Below are positions 25,784 through 35,302 of a stretch of DNA of 52,543 nucleotides, piece by piece (the stretch's first letter is position 1; each line of letters opens with the position of its first letter). The stretch spans positions 1 to 52,543 of the forward strand of contig DASVLJ010000033.1 in the NCBI GenBank assembly GCA_036384915.1. Reading direction: 5' to 3'. The notes under the pieces are model-generated. The model did no database searches. It was given only the letters and a program-made list of their open reading frames with translations, and was not told the DNA's origin. Position numbers and translations under genes: made by a program. The DNA comes from PKWO01 sp036384915 (GTDB lineage: Bacteria; Pseudomonadota; Gammaproteobacteria; Burkholderiales; Burkholderiaceae_D).

Positions 25784-27360
25784 TGCGGCAACTCGCCAGC
25801 CTCGCGTTGATCGGCACGGCCAACGCGCCGCAAGACCCGCCCCCCGATGCCGCGCTCGATGCGCTGGCGCCGTTGATCCCGGAGGGCAGCCGCGAGCAAA
25901 GGCTGCTGTGGCTTTCCGGCAGCGCCGCCGTCTACGCGCGCGCCGGAGCGGTTGCCGCGACGGCAGACCTGCCCGCCGCGGCGCAGGACGATATCCTGCC
26001 GCAAGCGCCGGCAGCGGCCGCACCGCTTTTGCGATCGGCCATCGATGGCGAACTCGAAGCGCTCGCGCCCTGGATGGTGCAGCGCCTGGTGGCGGCAAGG
26101 CTGCGCCTGCCCGACGCGCTGCTGCCTGCCACGCTGAACCAGCGCGCCGGCAAGCAAACCGCGCATTGGCTGCCGGTGCTGGGCGAACGCGGCCGCTGGC
26201 TGGCGCGGCAACATCCCACCTGGAGTACCCTGCTCGATGAGATGCCGGCCGACGGCGAAGCCGACCTGCAGCAAGCCTGGGAAGAAGGCGGTACGGCGCA
26301 ACGGCGCGCAGCCCTGACCGCGCAGCGCCGGCGCGACCCCGCCGTCGCGCGCGCATGGGTGGCCGCCACGCTGCCCAAGGAAAAGGCCGACTTGCGCCAG
26401 CAATGGGTGGAAGCGCTGGAAACCGGCTTGAGCCACGATGACGCGGCACTGCTCGAACAACAGCTCGACGACCGCAGCCAGGGCGTACGCGCAGCCGCGG
26501 CAGCCTTGCTGGCGCGCCTGCCTGCATCGGCTTGCGCCGCGCGGTTGCGCGAGCGCGCCCTCGCCTGCGTGCGCTGGCAGGCGGCGGCCAAACCCGGCGG
26601 CCTGGCCCGGCTGGCCGCCATGGTCGGCATGGGCGGTGCGCCGCAATTGCAGGCGGAGCCGCCAAGCGAACTGGCCAAGGATTGGGAACGTGACGGCATC
26701 AACCTCAACCCGCCGGGCAGCGAGGGCAAGCGCGCCTTCTGGCTGCGCCAGCTGGTCGGGCTGATCGATCCGAAACAATGGAGCGAAGCCGCCGACGCCG
26801 CGCCGGCCGAGCTGCTGCCCGTCATGCAACGCAACGAGTGGGCCGAAGCCCTGCTGCACGGCGTGGCCACAGCCGCGCGCCGGTTCGGCAATGCCGAGTG
26901 GGCCGCCGCGCTGCTGGCGCTGCAGGCTTCCGCGCCGCTCAACTATCTGGTGCAATACGAATCCGGCCTGTGGCAAACCCTGCCCGACGAAGCACGCCAC
27001 GCAACGATCAAGGCGCGCCTGTCGGCCGGCGACCTGCAGGGCGCGCTCGACGGTTTGCGCCACTGCGCCGCGCCTTGGCCCAGCGACTTGAATCCCGTGC
27101 CCCTGCTGGCGCGCGTGAAAGAAGCCAATATGCGGCACGGGGCACACGATGTGTTCCAGGCCCACGTCCAGGCGCTCGAACAATGCCTGCTCAACGGCGC
27201 CGAAGACACGCTGTCCGCGCTCGCTGCACCGATCCGCGATTGCCAGGCCGCCGCCGCGCAAGTCCAGGACTGGTCGGCCGGCATGCGTACACGGCTGGCC
27301 GACCGCCTTTTCGCCCTATACCAAGCCAAACTGCAATTCATCAAGGAGATGCCGCTGTGA
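25780..27360 (+). CDS. DUF5691 protein
   Basis: The 526-aa, alanine-rich, mostly helical protein has repeated ARL/LARL-type helices resembling HEAT-like repeats. No catalytic motif was recognised. It matches proteins annotated DUF5691 that sit between SWIM and MoxR genes. The start is ATGATG at 25780/25783, overlapping the upstream stop; ggagg lies just before it. The end overlaps the MoxR GTG start (GTGA). A scaffold role within a MoxR-VWA complex is inferred from context only. Confidence 0.8.
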   Translation: MMRQLASLALIGTANAPQDPPPDAALDALAPLIPEGSREQRLLWLSGSAAVYARAGAVAATADLPAAAQDDILPQAPAAAAPLLRSAIDGELEALAPWMVQRLVAARLRLPDALLPATLNQRAGKQTAHWLPVLGERGRWLARQHPTWSTLLDEMPADGEADLQQAWEEGGTAQRRAALTAQRRRDPAVARAWVAATLPKEKADLRQQWVEALETGLSHDDAALLEQQLDDRSQGVRAAAAALLARLPASACAARLRERALACVRWQAAAKPGGLARLAAMVGMGGAPQLQAEPPSELAKDWERDGINLNPPGSEGKRAFWLRQLVGLIDPKQWSEAADAAPAELLPVMQRNEWAEALLHGVATAARRFGNAEWAAALLALQASAPLNYLVQYESGLWQTLPDEARHATIKARLSAGDLQGALDGLRHCAAPWPSDLNPVPLLARVKEANMRHGAHDVFQAHVQALEQCLLNGAEDTLSALAAPIRDCQAAAAQVQDWSAGMRTRLADRLFALYQAKLQFIKEMPL

Positions 27361-28448
27361 ATGCCAACCTCAATGCCGTCCTGCGCCAACACGCCGAAGT
27401 GCAATATGCCCAGGAACTGGAAGAACTGGCCAAGGAGGACAAGAAGGCGCGTCCGGCCAACTGGCGTCTCTCGCCTTGGGCCGTCAAGACCTACCTGCTG
27501 GGCGGCAAGCTCGGCAACGGCTTTGAAGTCAGCGCCAAGTACATCGGCAGCCCGCGCCTGATCGAAATCGCCGTCGCCACGCTGGCCACCGACCGCGCGC
27601 TGCTGCTCTACGGCGTGCCCGGCACGGCCAAGAGCTGGGTCTCGGAACACCTGGCCGCGGGCATCAGCGGCGATTCCACGCTCCTGATCCAGGGCACGGC
27701 CGGCACCGACGAAAGCGCGCTGCGCTACGGCTGGAACTACGCCAAGCTCCTGGCCGAAGGCCCTTCCGAAGGCGCGCTCGTGGCCAGCCCGATGCTCAAA
27801 GCCATGCGCGAAGGCAAGCTGGCGCGCCTGGAAGAAATGACGCGCGTGCCGAGCGAAGTGCAAGACACCTTGATCACGCTGCTGTCGGAAAAGACCTTGC
27901 CGATTCCCGAACTGGGCGCCGAAGTGCAAGCCACGCGCGGCTTCAATGTGATCGCCACGGCCAACAACCGCGACAAGGGCGTCAATGAAATGTCGTCGGC
28001 GCTGATGCGCCGGTTCAATACCGTCATCCTGCCCACGCCGGACAGCTTCGAAGAGGAAGTCGCGATCGTCAGCAAGCGCGTGGCCGAGCTGGGCCGCGCA
28101 CTGGAGCTGCCGGCCGAAAAGCCCGCGCTCGAAGAAGTGCGCCGCGTGGTGGCCGTGTTCCGCGAATTGCGCAACGGCGTCACCGAAGACGGCAAGACCA
28201 AGCTCAAGTCGCCTTCCGGCACGCTCTCCACCGCCGAAGCGATTTCGGTGCTGGGCCACGGCATGACGGTGGCCGGCTATTTCAGCGACGGCGTGCTGCG
28301 CGCGCCCGACCTGGCCGCGGGCCTGACCGGCGCCATCGTCAAGGACCCGGTACAGGACAAGCTGGTCTGGCTCGAATACCTGAAGACCGTGGCCAAGGAA
28401 CGCGACGGCTGGAAAGACCTGTACCGCGCCTGCATGGACGTGGCATAA
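27357..28448 (+). CDS. MoxR-type AAA+ ATPase (YehL-like)
   Basis: The 363-aa AAA+ ATPase has Walker A GVPGTAKS at residues 86-93, a sensor-like FNVIATANNRDKGVNEMSSAL and the arginine-finger segment ALMRRFNTVILP. MoxR-type ATPases remodel proteins together with VWA partners, and such a partner is encoded two genes downstream. The start is the GTG at 27357, which overlaps the previous stop; no in-frame ATG is close. The E. coli counterpart by family and context is YehL. Confidence 0.9.
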   Translation: MNANLNAVLRQHAEVQYAQELEELAKEDKKARPANWRLSPWAVKTYLLGGKLGNGFEVSAKYIGSPRLIEIAVATLATDRALLLYGVPGTAKSWVSEHLAAGISGDSTLLIQGTAGTDESALRYGWNYAKLLAEGPSEGALVASPMLKAMREGKLARLEEMTRVPSEVQDTLITLLSEKTLPIPELGAEVQATRGFNVIATANNRDKGVNEMSSALMRRFNTVILPTPDSFEEEVAIVSKRVAELGRALELPAEKPALEEVRRVVAVFRELRNGVTEDGKTKLKSPSGTLSTAEAISVLGHGMTVAGYFSDGVLRAPDLAAGLTGAIVKDPVQDKLVWLEYLKTVAKERDGWKDLYRACMDVA

Positions 28449-28453
28449 GGCCG

Positions 28454-30712
28454 ATGCCGATCACCTACTACGGCATACGCCACCACGGCCCAGGCTGCGC
28501 GCGCGCCCTGGAGGCCGCCCTGGCGGCGCAGCAGCCCGATATCGTGCTGCTCGAAGGCCCGCCCGAAGCGGACGGCCTGATCGCGCTCGCGGCGGAAGAG
28601 GCGATGCAGCCGCCCGTGGCCCTGCTGGTCTACCCGGTCGAGGCGCCGCGCCACGGCGTGTTCTATCCGTTCGCCGAATTCTCGCCCGAGTGGCGCGCCA
28701 TCCGCCACGCGCTGTCGCGCAGCGTTCCCTTGTGGTTCATCGATTTGCCGCCGACGCACGGCTTTGCCGAAACCATGGCGCGCGAGGCCGAGCCGGCACC
28801 TGAAGCTGCGCCGCTGGATGACAGTGCGGAGACCGAGGCGGGAGACCTGGCCCCCTGGCGCATGGACCCGATAGGCGAACTGTCGCGCGCCGCCGGCTAT
28901 GACGACCACGAATTGTGGTGGGAAGTCGAAATCGAACAGCGGCGCGATGCCGCGCAACTGTTCGCCGCCATTGCCGAAGCGATGGGCGCCCTGCGCGAAC
29001 ACGCCCCGCCACCGGACGCGCGGGAAGCGAAACGCGAAGCCCACATGCGCAGCCGCATCCGCGAAACGCAAAAGGCCGGCTACGGCAATATCGCGGTGGT
29101 GTGCGGCGCCTGGCACGTGCCGGCACTGGCAAAGACCGTGCCGCAGAAGGACGACCAGGCCTTGCTCAAGGGCCTGCCCAAGACCAAGGTCGCCGCCACC
29201 TGGGTGCCGTGGAGCGACGACCGCCTGGCCTACGCCAGCGGCTACGGCGCCGGCGTGACGTCGCCGGGCTGGTACCGCCACCTGTGGGAGTGCCAGGAGC
29301 AGACCGGCCTGCGCTGGGTGTCGCGCGCGGCGCGGCTCTTGCGCGAACAAGGCATCGACGCCTCTTCGGCCAGCGTGATCGAAACCGTGCGCCTGGCCGA
29401 TGCCCTGGCGGCACTACGCGGCCTCCCCCTGCCCGGCCTGGCCGAGCAGCGCGAAGCCATGCTCACCGTGCTGTGCCATGGCGAGCCGGCGCCGCTGTCG
29501 CTGATCCGGCGCCAGCTCGAAATCGGCAACCGCTTGGGCAGCGTGCCCGAAGCGGCCATTGCCGCGCCGCTGCAGCGCGACCTCGAAGCGCAACAAAAGA
29601 CGCTGCGCCTGAAAGCCACCACGGAAATCAAACCGCTCGACCTCGACCTGCGCGAAGAAGGCGGGCGCGCGCGCAGCCGGTTGCTGCACCGCCTGCGCCT
29701 GCTGCGCGTGCACTGGGGCAACCTGCTGCGCGACAACAACAAGAGCGGCACCTTCCGCGAAAGCTGGCAATTGCAATGGCAGCCCGAGCTGGCGGTTGAT
29801 CTGATCGGCGCCAGCCGCTACGGCAACACCATCGAGGAAGCCGCATCGAACCGCCTGTGCGAAGCGGCGCATGCCGAAGCCGAGCTGCCGGGCCTGACCG
29901 CCATGCTCGACGACGCCGCGCTGGCGCGCCTGCCGCAAGCCGTCGCCGTGCTGCTGGCCGCCGTGCAAAACCAGGCCGCCGTCTCGACCGATATCGCCCA
30001 CCTGATGGAAGCGCTGCCGCCTCTGGTGCGCGTGGCGCGCTACGGCGACGTGCGCGGCACCGAAGCGGGCAGCGTCGAGCCCATCGTCGCCGGCCTGGTC
30101 GAACGCATCACCGTGGGGTTGACGCCGGCCGCCGGCAACATCGACGAAGCCGCCGCCGAAGCGTTGATTGCGCGCATCGACGGCGTGCAACTCGCGCTCG
30201 ACACGCTGGACCGGCAAGACCTGCGCGAAGACTGGTTCGACTGCCTGGCGCGCCTGGCCGAACTCGATACGGCCGCGCCGGCCGTGCGCGGCTTTGCCGT
30301 GCGCCTGGCCTTCGACCGCCAGCGCGTGATGGCGGAAGACCTGGCGCGGCGCGCGCAGCTCGCCCTGTCGGCCGCCGTCAAGCCGGCCGATGCCACCTCC
30401 TGGCTCACCGGCCTGTTGCGCGGCAGCGGCTTGCTGCTGTTGCAGCACGACATGCTGTGGCGCGTGATCGATGCCTGGCTCGCCGCGCTGAAGCACGACG
30501 ATTTCCTCGAACGCCTGCCCCTGCTGCGGCGCGCCTTTGCCGGCTTCAACCCGGGCGAACGGCGCCAGATGGGCGACAAGGTCAAGCGCCTCGATGGCAA
30601 GCAGGCCGCGCCGCAAACGGCCGCGGCGCTCGACCATGAACGCGCAACACGCACGCTGCCCGTACTGGCGGCAATCCTGGGCGCGGCAGCAGCCAAGACG
30701 GAGACCGCATGA
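28454..30712 (+). CDS. DUF5682 protein
   Basis: The 752-aa protein begins ITYYGIRHHGPGCARALEAAL and DIVLLEGPPEADGL, a pattern reminiscent of TraB/ChaN/erythromycin-esterase-like folds, with CGAWHVPAL further on. The C-terminal half is alanine-rich and helical. Proteins of this kind are annotated DUF5682 and co-occur with MoxR, VWA, SWIM and DUF5691 genes. It starts 5 bp after the MoxR stop and overlaps the VWA gene (ATGA). The conserved RHHGPG and GPPE motifs could form a hydrolase-like site, but no activity is established here. Confidence 0.82.
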   Translation: MPITYYGIRHHGPGCARALEAALAAQQPDIVLLEGPPEADGLIALAAEEAMQPPVALLVYPVEAPRHGVFYPFAEFSPEWRAIRHALSRSVPLWFIDLPPTHGFAETMAREAEPAPEAAPLDDSAETEAGDLAPWRMDPIGELSRAAGYDDHELWWEVEIEQRRDAAQLFAAIAEAMGALREHAPPPDAREAKREAHMRSRIRETQKAGYGNIAVVCGAWHVPALAKTVPQKDDQALLKGLPKTKVAATWVPWSDDRLAYASGYGAGVTSPGWYRHLWECQEQTGLRWVSRAARLLREQGIDASSASVIETVRLADALAALRGLPLPGLAEQREAMLTVLCHGEPAPLSLIRRQLEIGNRLGSVPEAAIAAPLQRDLEAQQKTLRLKATTEIKPLDLDLREEGGRARSRLLHRLRLLRVHWGNLLRDNNKSGTFRESWQLQWQPELAVDLIGASRYGNTIEEAASNRLCEAAHAEAELPGLTAMLDDAALARLPQAVAVLLAAVQNQAAVSTDIAHLMEALPPLVRVARYGDVRGTEAGSVEPIVAGLVERITVGLTPAAGNIDEAAAEALIARIDGVQLALDTLDRQDLREDWFDCLARLAELDTAAPAVRGFAVRLAFDRQRVMAEDLARRAQLALSAAVKPADATSWLTGLLRGSGLLLLQHDMLWRVIDAWLAALKHDDFLERLPLLRRAFAGFNPGERRQMGDKVKRLDGKQAAPQTAAALDHERATRTLPVLAAILGAAAAKTETA

Positions 30713-31863
30713 GCAACGCAGAAAAAGAAACCGACCGCATGCAGCGCTGGCGCCTGGTGCTGGGCGATGCGGCGCACGAAAGCTGCGGCGTCAGCCTGTC
30801 CGGCGAATTGCAGCGCGCCGATGCCGCACTGGGGGCGCTGTACGACAGCGAACGCAAGGGCAACCTCGGCCCGAGCTGCCCCAACGTGGCGCGCTGGCTC
30901 GGCGACATCCGCGAATTCTTCCCCACCCCGGTGGTGCAGGTCATGCAGCAGGACGCGCTCACGCGGCTGAACCTGCAGCAGATGCTGCTCGAACCGGAAC
31001 TGCTCGAAACGGTGGAGGCCGACGTACACCTGGTCGCCAGCCTGATGTCGCTCTCGCGCGTCATGCCGTCCAAGACCAAGGATACGGCAAGGCGCGTGGT
31101 GCGCCGCGTGGTCGAGGAATTGGAGCGGCGTCTGAAGGAACCGATGCGCCAGGCCATCTCGGGCAGCCTGAACCGCGCCGAGCGCAACCGCCGCCCGCGC
31201 GCAAACGAAATCGACTGGCACCGCACCATCCAGGCCAACCTCTCGCGCTACCTGCCCGAGAAACGCACCGTGATCGCGGAAAAACTGATCGGCCACGGGC
31301 GCAGGCGCAGCGCCTTGCGCGACGTGGTGCTGTGCGTGGACCAGAGCGGTTCGATGGCCGCCTCGGTGGTCTATGCCGGTATTTTCGCCGCCGTGATGGC
31401 GTCGCTGCGCGCGGTGAAAACGCGCATGGTGGTATTCGATACCGCCGCGACGGACTTGAGCGAAGAAGCGGAAGACCCGGTCGACCTGCTGTTCGGCGTG
31501 CAGCTCGGCGGCGGCACCGACATCAACCGCGCACTGGCCTATTGCCAGCAAGTGATAGACCGGCCGGAAAAGACCGTGTTGGTCTTGATCACCGACCTCT
31601 ACGAAGGCGGCAACGCGGCCGAAATGCTGAAGCGCGCCGCCGCCCTGAAGGCGGCCGGCGTCAACTTCATCTGCCTGCTGGCCCTGGCCGACAACGGCGC
31701 ACCGGGCTACGACCACAACAATGCCCAGCGCTTCGCCGCAATGGGCATCCCCGCCTTCGCCTGCACGCCCGATTGCTTCCCCGACCTGATGGCCGCCGCG
31801 ATCCAGAAGCAGGATGTCAATTTGTGGGCGGCGAAACAGGGGTTCGTGACTAATCGGAGCTAG
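30709..31863 (+). CDS. VWA domain protein (MoxR partner)
   Basis: The 384-aa protein has a C-terminal von Willebrand A domain (about 200-370) with a complete metal-ion-dependent adhesion site: DQSGSM, GGGTDIN and LITDLYEGG. The N-terminal 200 residues are helical (MLLEPELLETVEADVHLV, RRVVRRVVEELERRL). It is the last gene of the SWIM-DUF5691-MoxR-DUF5682-VWA operon. VWA proteins commonly act as the substrate-recruiting partner of MoxR ATPases; E. coli YehP is the likely analogue. No terminator with a T-run follows. Confidence 0.9.
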   Translation: MSNAEKETDRMQRWRLVLGDAAHESCGVSLSGELQRADAALGALYDSERKGNLGPSCPNVARWLGDIREFFPTPVVQVMQQDALTRLNLQQMLLEPELLETVEADVHLVASLMSLSRVMPSKTKDTARRVVRRVVEELERRLKEPMRQAISGSLNRAERNRRPRANEIDWHRTIQANLSRYLPEKRTVIAEKLIGHGRRRSALRDVVLCVDQSGSMAASVVYAGIFAAVMASLRAVKTRMVVFDTAATDLSEEAEDPVDLLFGVQLGGGTDINRALAYCQQVIDRPEKTVLVLITDLYEGGNAAEMLKRAAALKAAGVNFICLLALADNGAPGYDHNNAQRFAAMGIPAFACTPDCFPDLMAAAIQKQDVNLWAAKQGFVTNRS

Positions 31864-32114
31864 TGCCAGCCAGCGCGGCCGCCGTTGCCTGGATAGCCTG
31901 TTGGAGAGGGGAAGCCCGATGACGCGGCGGCGGCATGCCGGGCGTCGTCGCGCCCATCGAACGGGTCAAGCCGCGCAAAGCCGCCCGCTCCCCGCATCAT
32001 GCGCGCAATAGCCGTCAGATTGATTACAATCTTTCGTGGGGCATGTGCCGCCTGGGAAAGCGCTGGTGTCCCGGTCTTGTCGCGGCGGACTGCATCGATT
32101 TGTATGGATCGGCG

Positions 32115-32130
32115 ACAATGATAAAATTGT
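32115..32130. promoter_or_regulatory. dyad acaat-N6-attgt upstream of the zeta module
   Basis: This inverted repeat lies in an AT-richer stretch of the 31864-32301 gap, about 170 bp before the small antitoxin-like gene. Toxin-antitoxin promoters often carry such operators, but no repressor is evident here. The rest of the gap holds only the 32-codon frame at 32174. Confidence 0.3.
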
Positions 32131-32173
32131 GTAGACATTTTCTCAAGAAGCCGCAAGCAAAGGAAGCAACGCC

Positions 32174-32272
32174 ATGCCTACCAGCCAAGAGATCAGTGCC
32201 AAGATTGGTGCACTGGTAACAGCGGGTCTCAACAAGAAAATTTGGCATTGGAAAAATCCTTCGCGTCCATAA
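32174..32272 (+). CDS. possible 32-aa peptide, doubtful
   Basis: An ATG preceded by aaagga opens a 32-codon frame beginning MPTSQEISAK and ending KNPSRP. It lies 29 bp before the presumed immunity gene and could be a leader peptide, a relic or chance. The internal TAGLNKKIWHWK is not recognised. Listed because the ribosome binding site and position are suggestive. Confidence 0.25.
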   Translation: MPTSQEISAKIGALVTAGLNKKIWHWKNPSRP

Positions 32273-32301
32273 GCACATCGCATACAAGGAAAAAATAAAT
32301 C

Positions 32302-32655
32302 ATGTTCCGTTTCAACATCCCAGAACCGCCTGTTCCCGCCGAACTGCGCGAAAGGCTCAAGGACTATCCGCACATCATTCAAGAAATTCAGGACGAGCTG
32401 AACAAGCTCGTCAGCAAAGAACATTATGGGACGCCGCCTTTCGAAGAAGCGACATGGATACTTCAAGGTGTCCTCGGTCGTTACGCCGATCAAGCACGAC
32501 GCGAAACCCGTGCTGCCGAGGCCAGTGGCGACATGCAGGCGATTGAAGCCGCCAAACAAAAAAGACTGTTGCTGGGTACCGCAAGAAACGAATTCTGGGT
32601 TGGGGATGACGCCCTATGGGAATACTTTCAGACCAACAAGGAGTTGTTCAAATGA
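32302..32655 (+). CDS. presumed antitoxin/immunity partner of the zeta protein
   Basis: The 117-aa soluble, highly charged helical protein (ELRERLKDYPHIIQEIQDEL; AEASGDMQAIEAAKQKRLLL) has no known domain. It overlaps the zeta-toxin gene by four bases (ATGA), so the two are translationally coupled. Small helical proteins directly upstream of zeta kinases are typically their antitoxins (epsilon-like), so this role is inferred from position; sequence similarity to epsilon is not claimed. Confidence 0.65.
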   Translation: MFRFNIPEPPVPAELRERLKDYPHIIQEIQDELNKLVSKEHYGTPPFEEATWILQGVLGRYADQARRETRAAEASGDMQAIEAAKQKRLLLGTARNEFWVGDDALWEYFQTNKELFK

Positions 32656-35234
32656 GCGGCCCTGAAGGCAGCCGCCTGGATCAGGCCACGCACGAGCGCA
32701 TCTACACCGATGAAGTACTACCTGAAAGTGGATTCTTTAAAACCACAGCCCAGGCGCATCCCAAGGCCGTCGTTTTAGCCGGTCAGCCAGGCGCAGGCAA
32801 GGGTGGACTGGCAAAAGCCGCGCAGCGTGAATTCAAGGGCGATGGGATCATCATTGACTTCGACAAAAATCGCGGCTACCACCCTGACATCGACAATCTG
32901 CGCGAAACCTATCCCTACACCTGGGCCGAACATACGCAGCATGATGCAGGCAAATGGACTAACAAGTTGCGCTCGGACGTGATCGAGGGGCGTCGCAACA
33001 TCATCCTGGACACCACGCTGTCCCATCCCAAGTCGGGCATCAACCAGATTGAATCGCTCAAGAAAAATGGCTACGCGGTGGAAGTGCGTGTCATTGCCGC
33101 GCACAGGCTGGAAAGCGAATTGGGCGTGGACAAACGTTTCACGGATGGTTTGGCGAGAGACGGCCATGGCCGCCATGTCCCCAAGGAATTCCGGGCTTCC
33201 TCCTATGAAGCCCTTCCCGCCAGCCTCGACCAAGTGCATGCCGAGACCGGCGCCCGCATTCGCATCTACAACCGCGAAGGCCAGGAGCTTTACGACAGCC
33301 AGAACAGTAAATTAAAACCCGGCGAAGCGCTGGAGCAGGCGCGTGAAGCCCGCATGCAAGACCCGGCCCTGGTAAGGCAGACCGTTAAGAACTGGCGCGG
33401 ACAGGAAGAGTTTCATCGGGAACTGCCCGCTACGCTGGAACAATTGCAGCAAAATGGGCGCATCAATGCCCAGACTGCGCAGAACCTCCCGCCCGAACAC
33501 CGCAAGCTGGGTATCGAGAAAGACGCGCAGTCCTACACAAAAGAAGCCATTGCCGTGGACCAAGCAGTTCGCATCGAACCTGCCCAATCCCGTCTTGGCG
33601 CAACGCTGAAACAGGTGGGCGTAGCCGACGCCCGCATCGCCGTCACACCCGAGTTTCAAACCTTCGCCAAAGGCGCGGGTGTCGTCGGCGCGGGGCTCAT
33701 GGTCTACGACGCCGTCGACACCGAAAGAAAATATGCCGCCCTCAGCGCCCAGGGCAACCAACTCGGCGCGGATGCCTTGCTGCATGACTACGTCGGCCGC
33801 ACCGGCGGCGGGCTGGTGGGCGGCTTTGCGGCCGGCGCCGCTTATGGCGCGGCCACCGGCTCCTGGACCGGCCCCGGCGCCCTGGTGACAGGCGCCGTCG
33901 GCGGCGCTATCGGCGCGTTTGGCGGCGAAGCCATCGCCAAGGCTTACACCCAGTATGAAATGAACCATCAAGTGGGCAATGACGGCCACACTTACGCGTA
34001 CGCCAATGGCAAATGGGAAACGTCCAACTGGATCCACCAAAACCAGCCTGCTCCGCAAGACCAGATCGCCACGCTTGAATACAAGCGCGTCAGCGCCGTC
34101 ACCGAACTGGCCTTGGCCAATCCGCAACATCTCGATACGCAAAACATCACTCTGACGGATGCCCACGGACAAAAGACAGAATACAGCCACACCAAAACCG
34201 GTTGGGTAACCCAGGTCATCGACAGTGTGCAAGTGCCCAACGACTTGGGCATCATCGGCACGCACAATGAACCTGCCCCACCGGAGCTGGGCAAGCAGCT
34301 CGACCGGATATCGGCCGCGCGGCACGATGCCAACGCGCACTACACCGAAAACCTGGCCAAGGCTTACATGACCGATTACGTGGGCCGGGGCTTTGCCCGC
34401 GATGACAGGCCCGTGCCGGAGGCGGTGACGAATGCCTTGCGTTTGCCCAGCGAAATCCATGTGAAAGACCCGGTGACGGGAAACGTCTGGGAGCGCAACC
34501 CCAAGGGAGAATTCACGCGCACGCAGTATGCCAGCGTCCCCGGACCGGAAGGCCCGGAATTTGTGCCGCAAGTGTTGACCGCCAAGGGCCCGGAGCTGGA
34601 ACGCCTGGGACAGGAGCAGCAAGCTCACGTGCAGTCCAACCGCAAATACGGCGCGGGATTGGTGGCGCAAAAATTCCAGGAGATGCAGCAGCAATCGCAA
34701 CAACAGCACCAGCCCGCGGGCCAGGAGCGGGCATCGGCTCACCCTGCCCCGACAACGGACCACGCCGGCCCGGCACCGCAGCCGCAGCATGCATCGCCGG
34801 CTGCCACACACAATGAGAGCGGTGCGCACCCGGAACACAATGCACACAATGTGCAGGATGTGCACAATGCGCACAATGTGGCCAACGTGAACAACACAAG
34901 CAACGCAAGCAATGCGCGGCACGACCCGCGCCTTGCCGAAATCGCGGCCCTGAAAGCCGAAATTGCGCATCACCTCCAGGTGGCGGAATTGAAAGACCAG
35001 ATTGCCAAACTGGAAGCCCACCTGTCTCAGCCGGACCAGCCGACCTTGCACGGCGGGCCCTCGCTACACCCGCAAGCACAAGCGGCTGCCCACCCGGCAC
35101 AGGCAACGCCAGGGGCGGACGCCTCAAGGGGATATCAGGCGGTGGATCACAACGTCACGCAGCATGCCGCGCAGGCTTTGCCCCAGCAACATGCGCAAGT
35201 TCAACAACAGCCGGCGCCGGGACGCTCGCGCTGA
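32652..35234 (+). CDS. zeta-toxin domain polymorphic toxin/effector
   Basis: The 860-aa protein has an N-terminal zeta-toxin P-loop kinase domain (about 1-210): AGQPGAGKGGL at residues 43-53, IIIDFDKNRGYHP with the catalytic acid, and TLSHPKSG. Zeta enzymes phosphorylate UDP-N-acetylglucosamine and block wall synthesis. A glycine-zipper hydrophobic block (about 340-437, VVGAGLMVYDAV, GGLVGGFAAGAAYGAATG) could insert into membranes. A Gln/His/Asn-rich tail holds repeats such as HNAHNV near 730-757 and a coiled coil. Its size is far above classic zeta (about 290 aa) and resembles Xanthomonas-type secreted effectors. The frame extends upstream, but the ATG at 32652 is coupled to the partner gene. 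GC content is lower than neighbours. Confidence 0.85.
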   Translation: MSGPEGSRLDQATHERIYTDEVLPESGFFKTTAQAHPKAVVLAGQPGAGKGGLAKAAQREFKGDGIIIDFDKNRGYHPDIDNLRETYPYTWAEHTQHDAGKWTNKLRSDVIEGRRNIILDTTLSHPKSGINQIESLKKNGYAVEVRVIAAHRLESELGVDKRFTDGLARDGHGRHVPKEFRASSYEALPASLDQVHAETGARIRIYNREGQELYDSQNSKLKPGEALEQAREARMQDPALVRQTVKNWRGQEEFHRELPATLEQLQQNGRINAQTAQNLPPEHRKLGIEKDAQSYTKEAIAVDQAVRIEPAQSRLGATLKQVGVADARIAVTPEFQTFAKGAGVVGAGLMVYDAVDTERKYAALSAQGNQLGADALLHDYVGRTGGGLVGGFAAGAAYGAATGSWTGPGALVTGAVGGAIGAFGGEAIAKAYTQYEMNHQVGNDGHTYAYANGKWETSNWIHQNQPAPQDQIATLEYKRVSAVTELALANPQHLDTQNITLTDAHGQKTEYSHTKTGWVTQVIDSVQVPNDLGIIGTHNEPAPPELGKQLDRISAARHDANAHYTENLAKAYMTDYVGRGFARDDRPVPEAVTNALRLPSEIHVKDPVTGNVWERNPKGEFTRTQYASVPGPEGPEFVPQVLTAKGPELERLGQEQQAHVQSNRKYGAGLVAQKFQEMQQQSQQQHQPAGQERASAHPAPTTDHAGPAPQPQHASPAATHNESGAHPEHNAHNVQDVHNAHNVANVNNTSNASNARHDPRLAEIAALKAEIAHHLQVAELKDQIAKLEAHLSQPDQPTLHGGPSLHPQAQAAAHPAQATPGADASRGYQAVDHNVTQHAAQALPQQHAQVQQQPAPGRSR

Positions 35235-35302
35235 CACGGATTTGGTTTGCCGTTGCGGCAAAGGGAGCGGCGCCGGGCGCCGTCCCCCGCGCCTGGTCTC
35301 TG

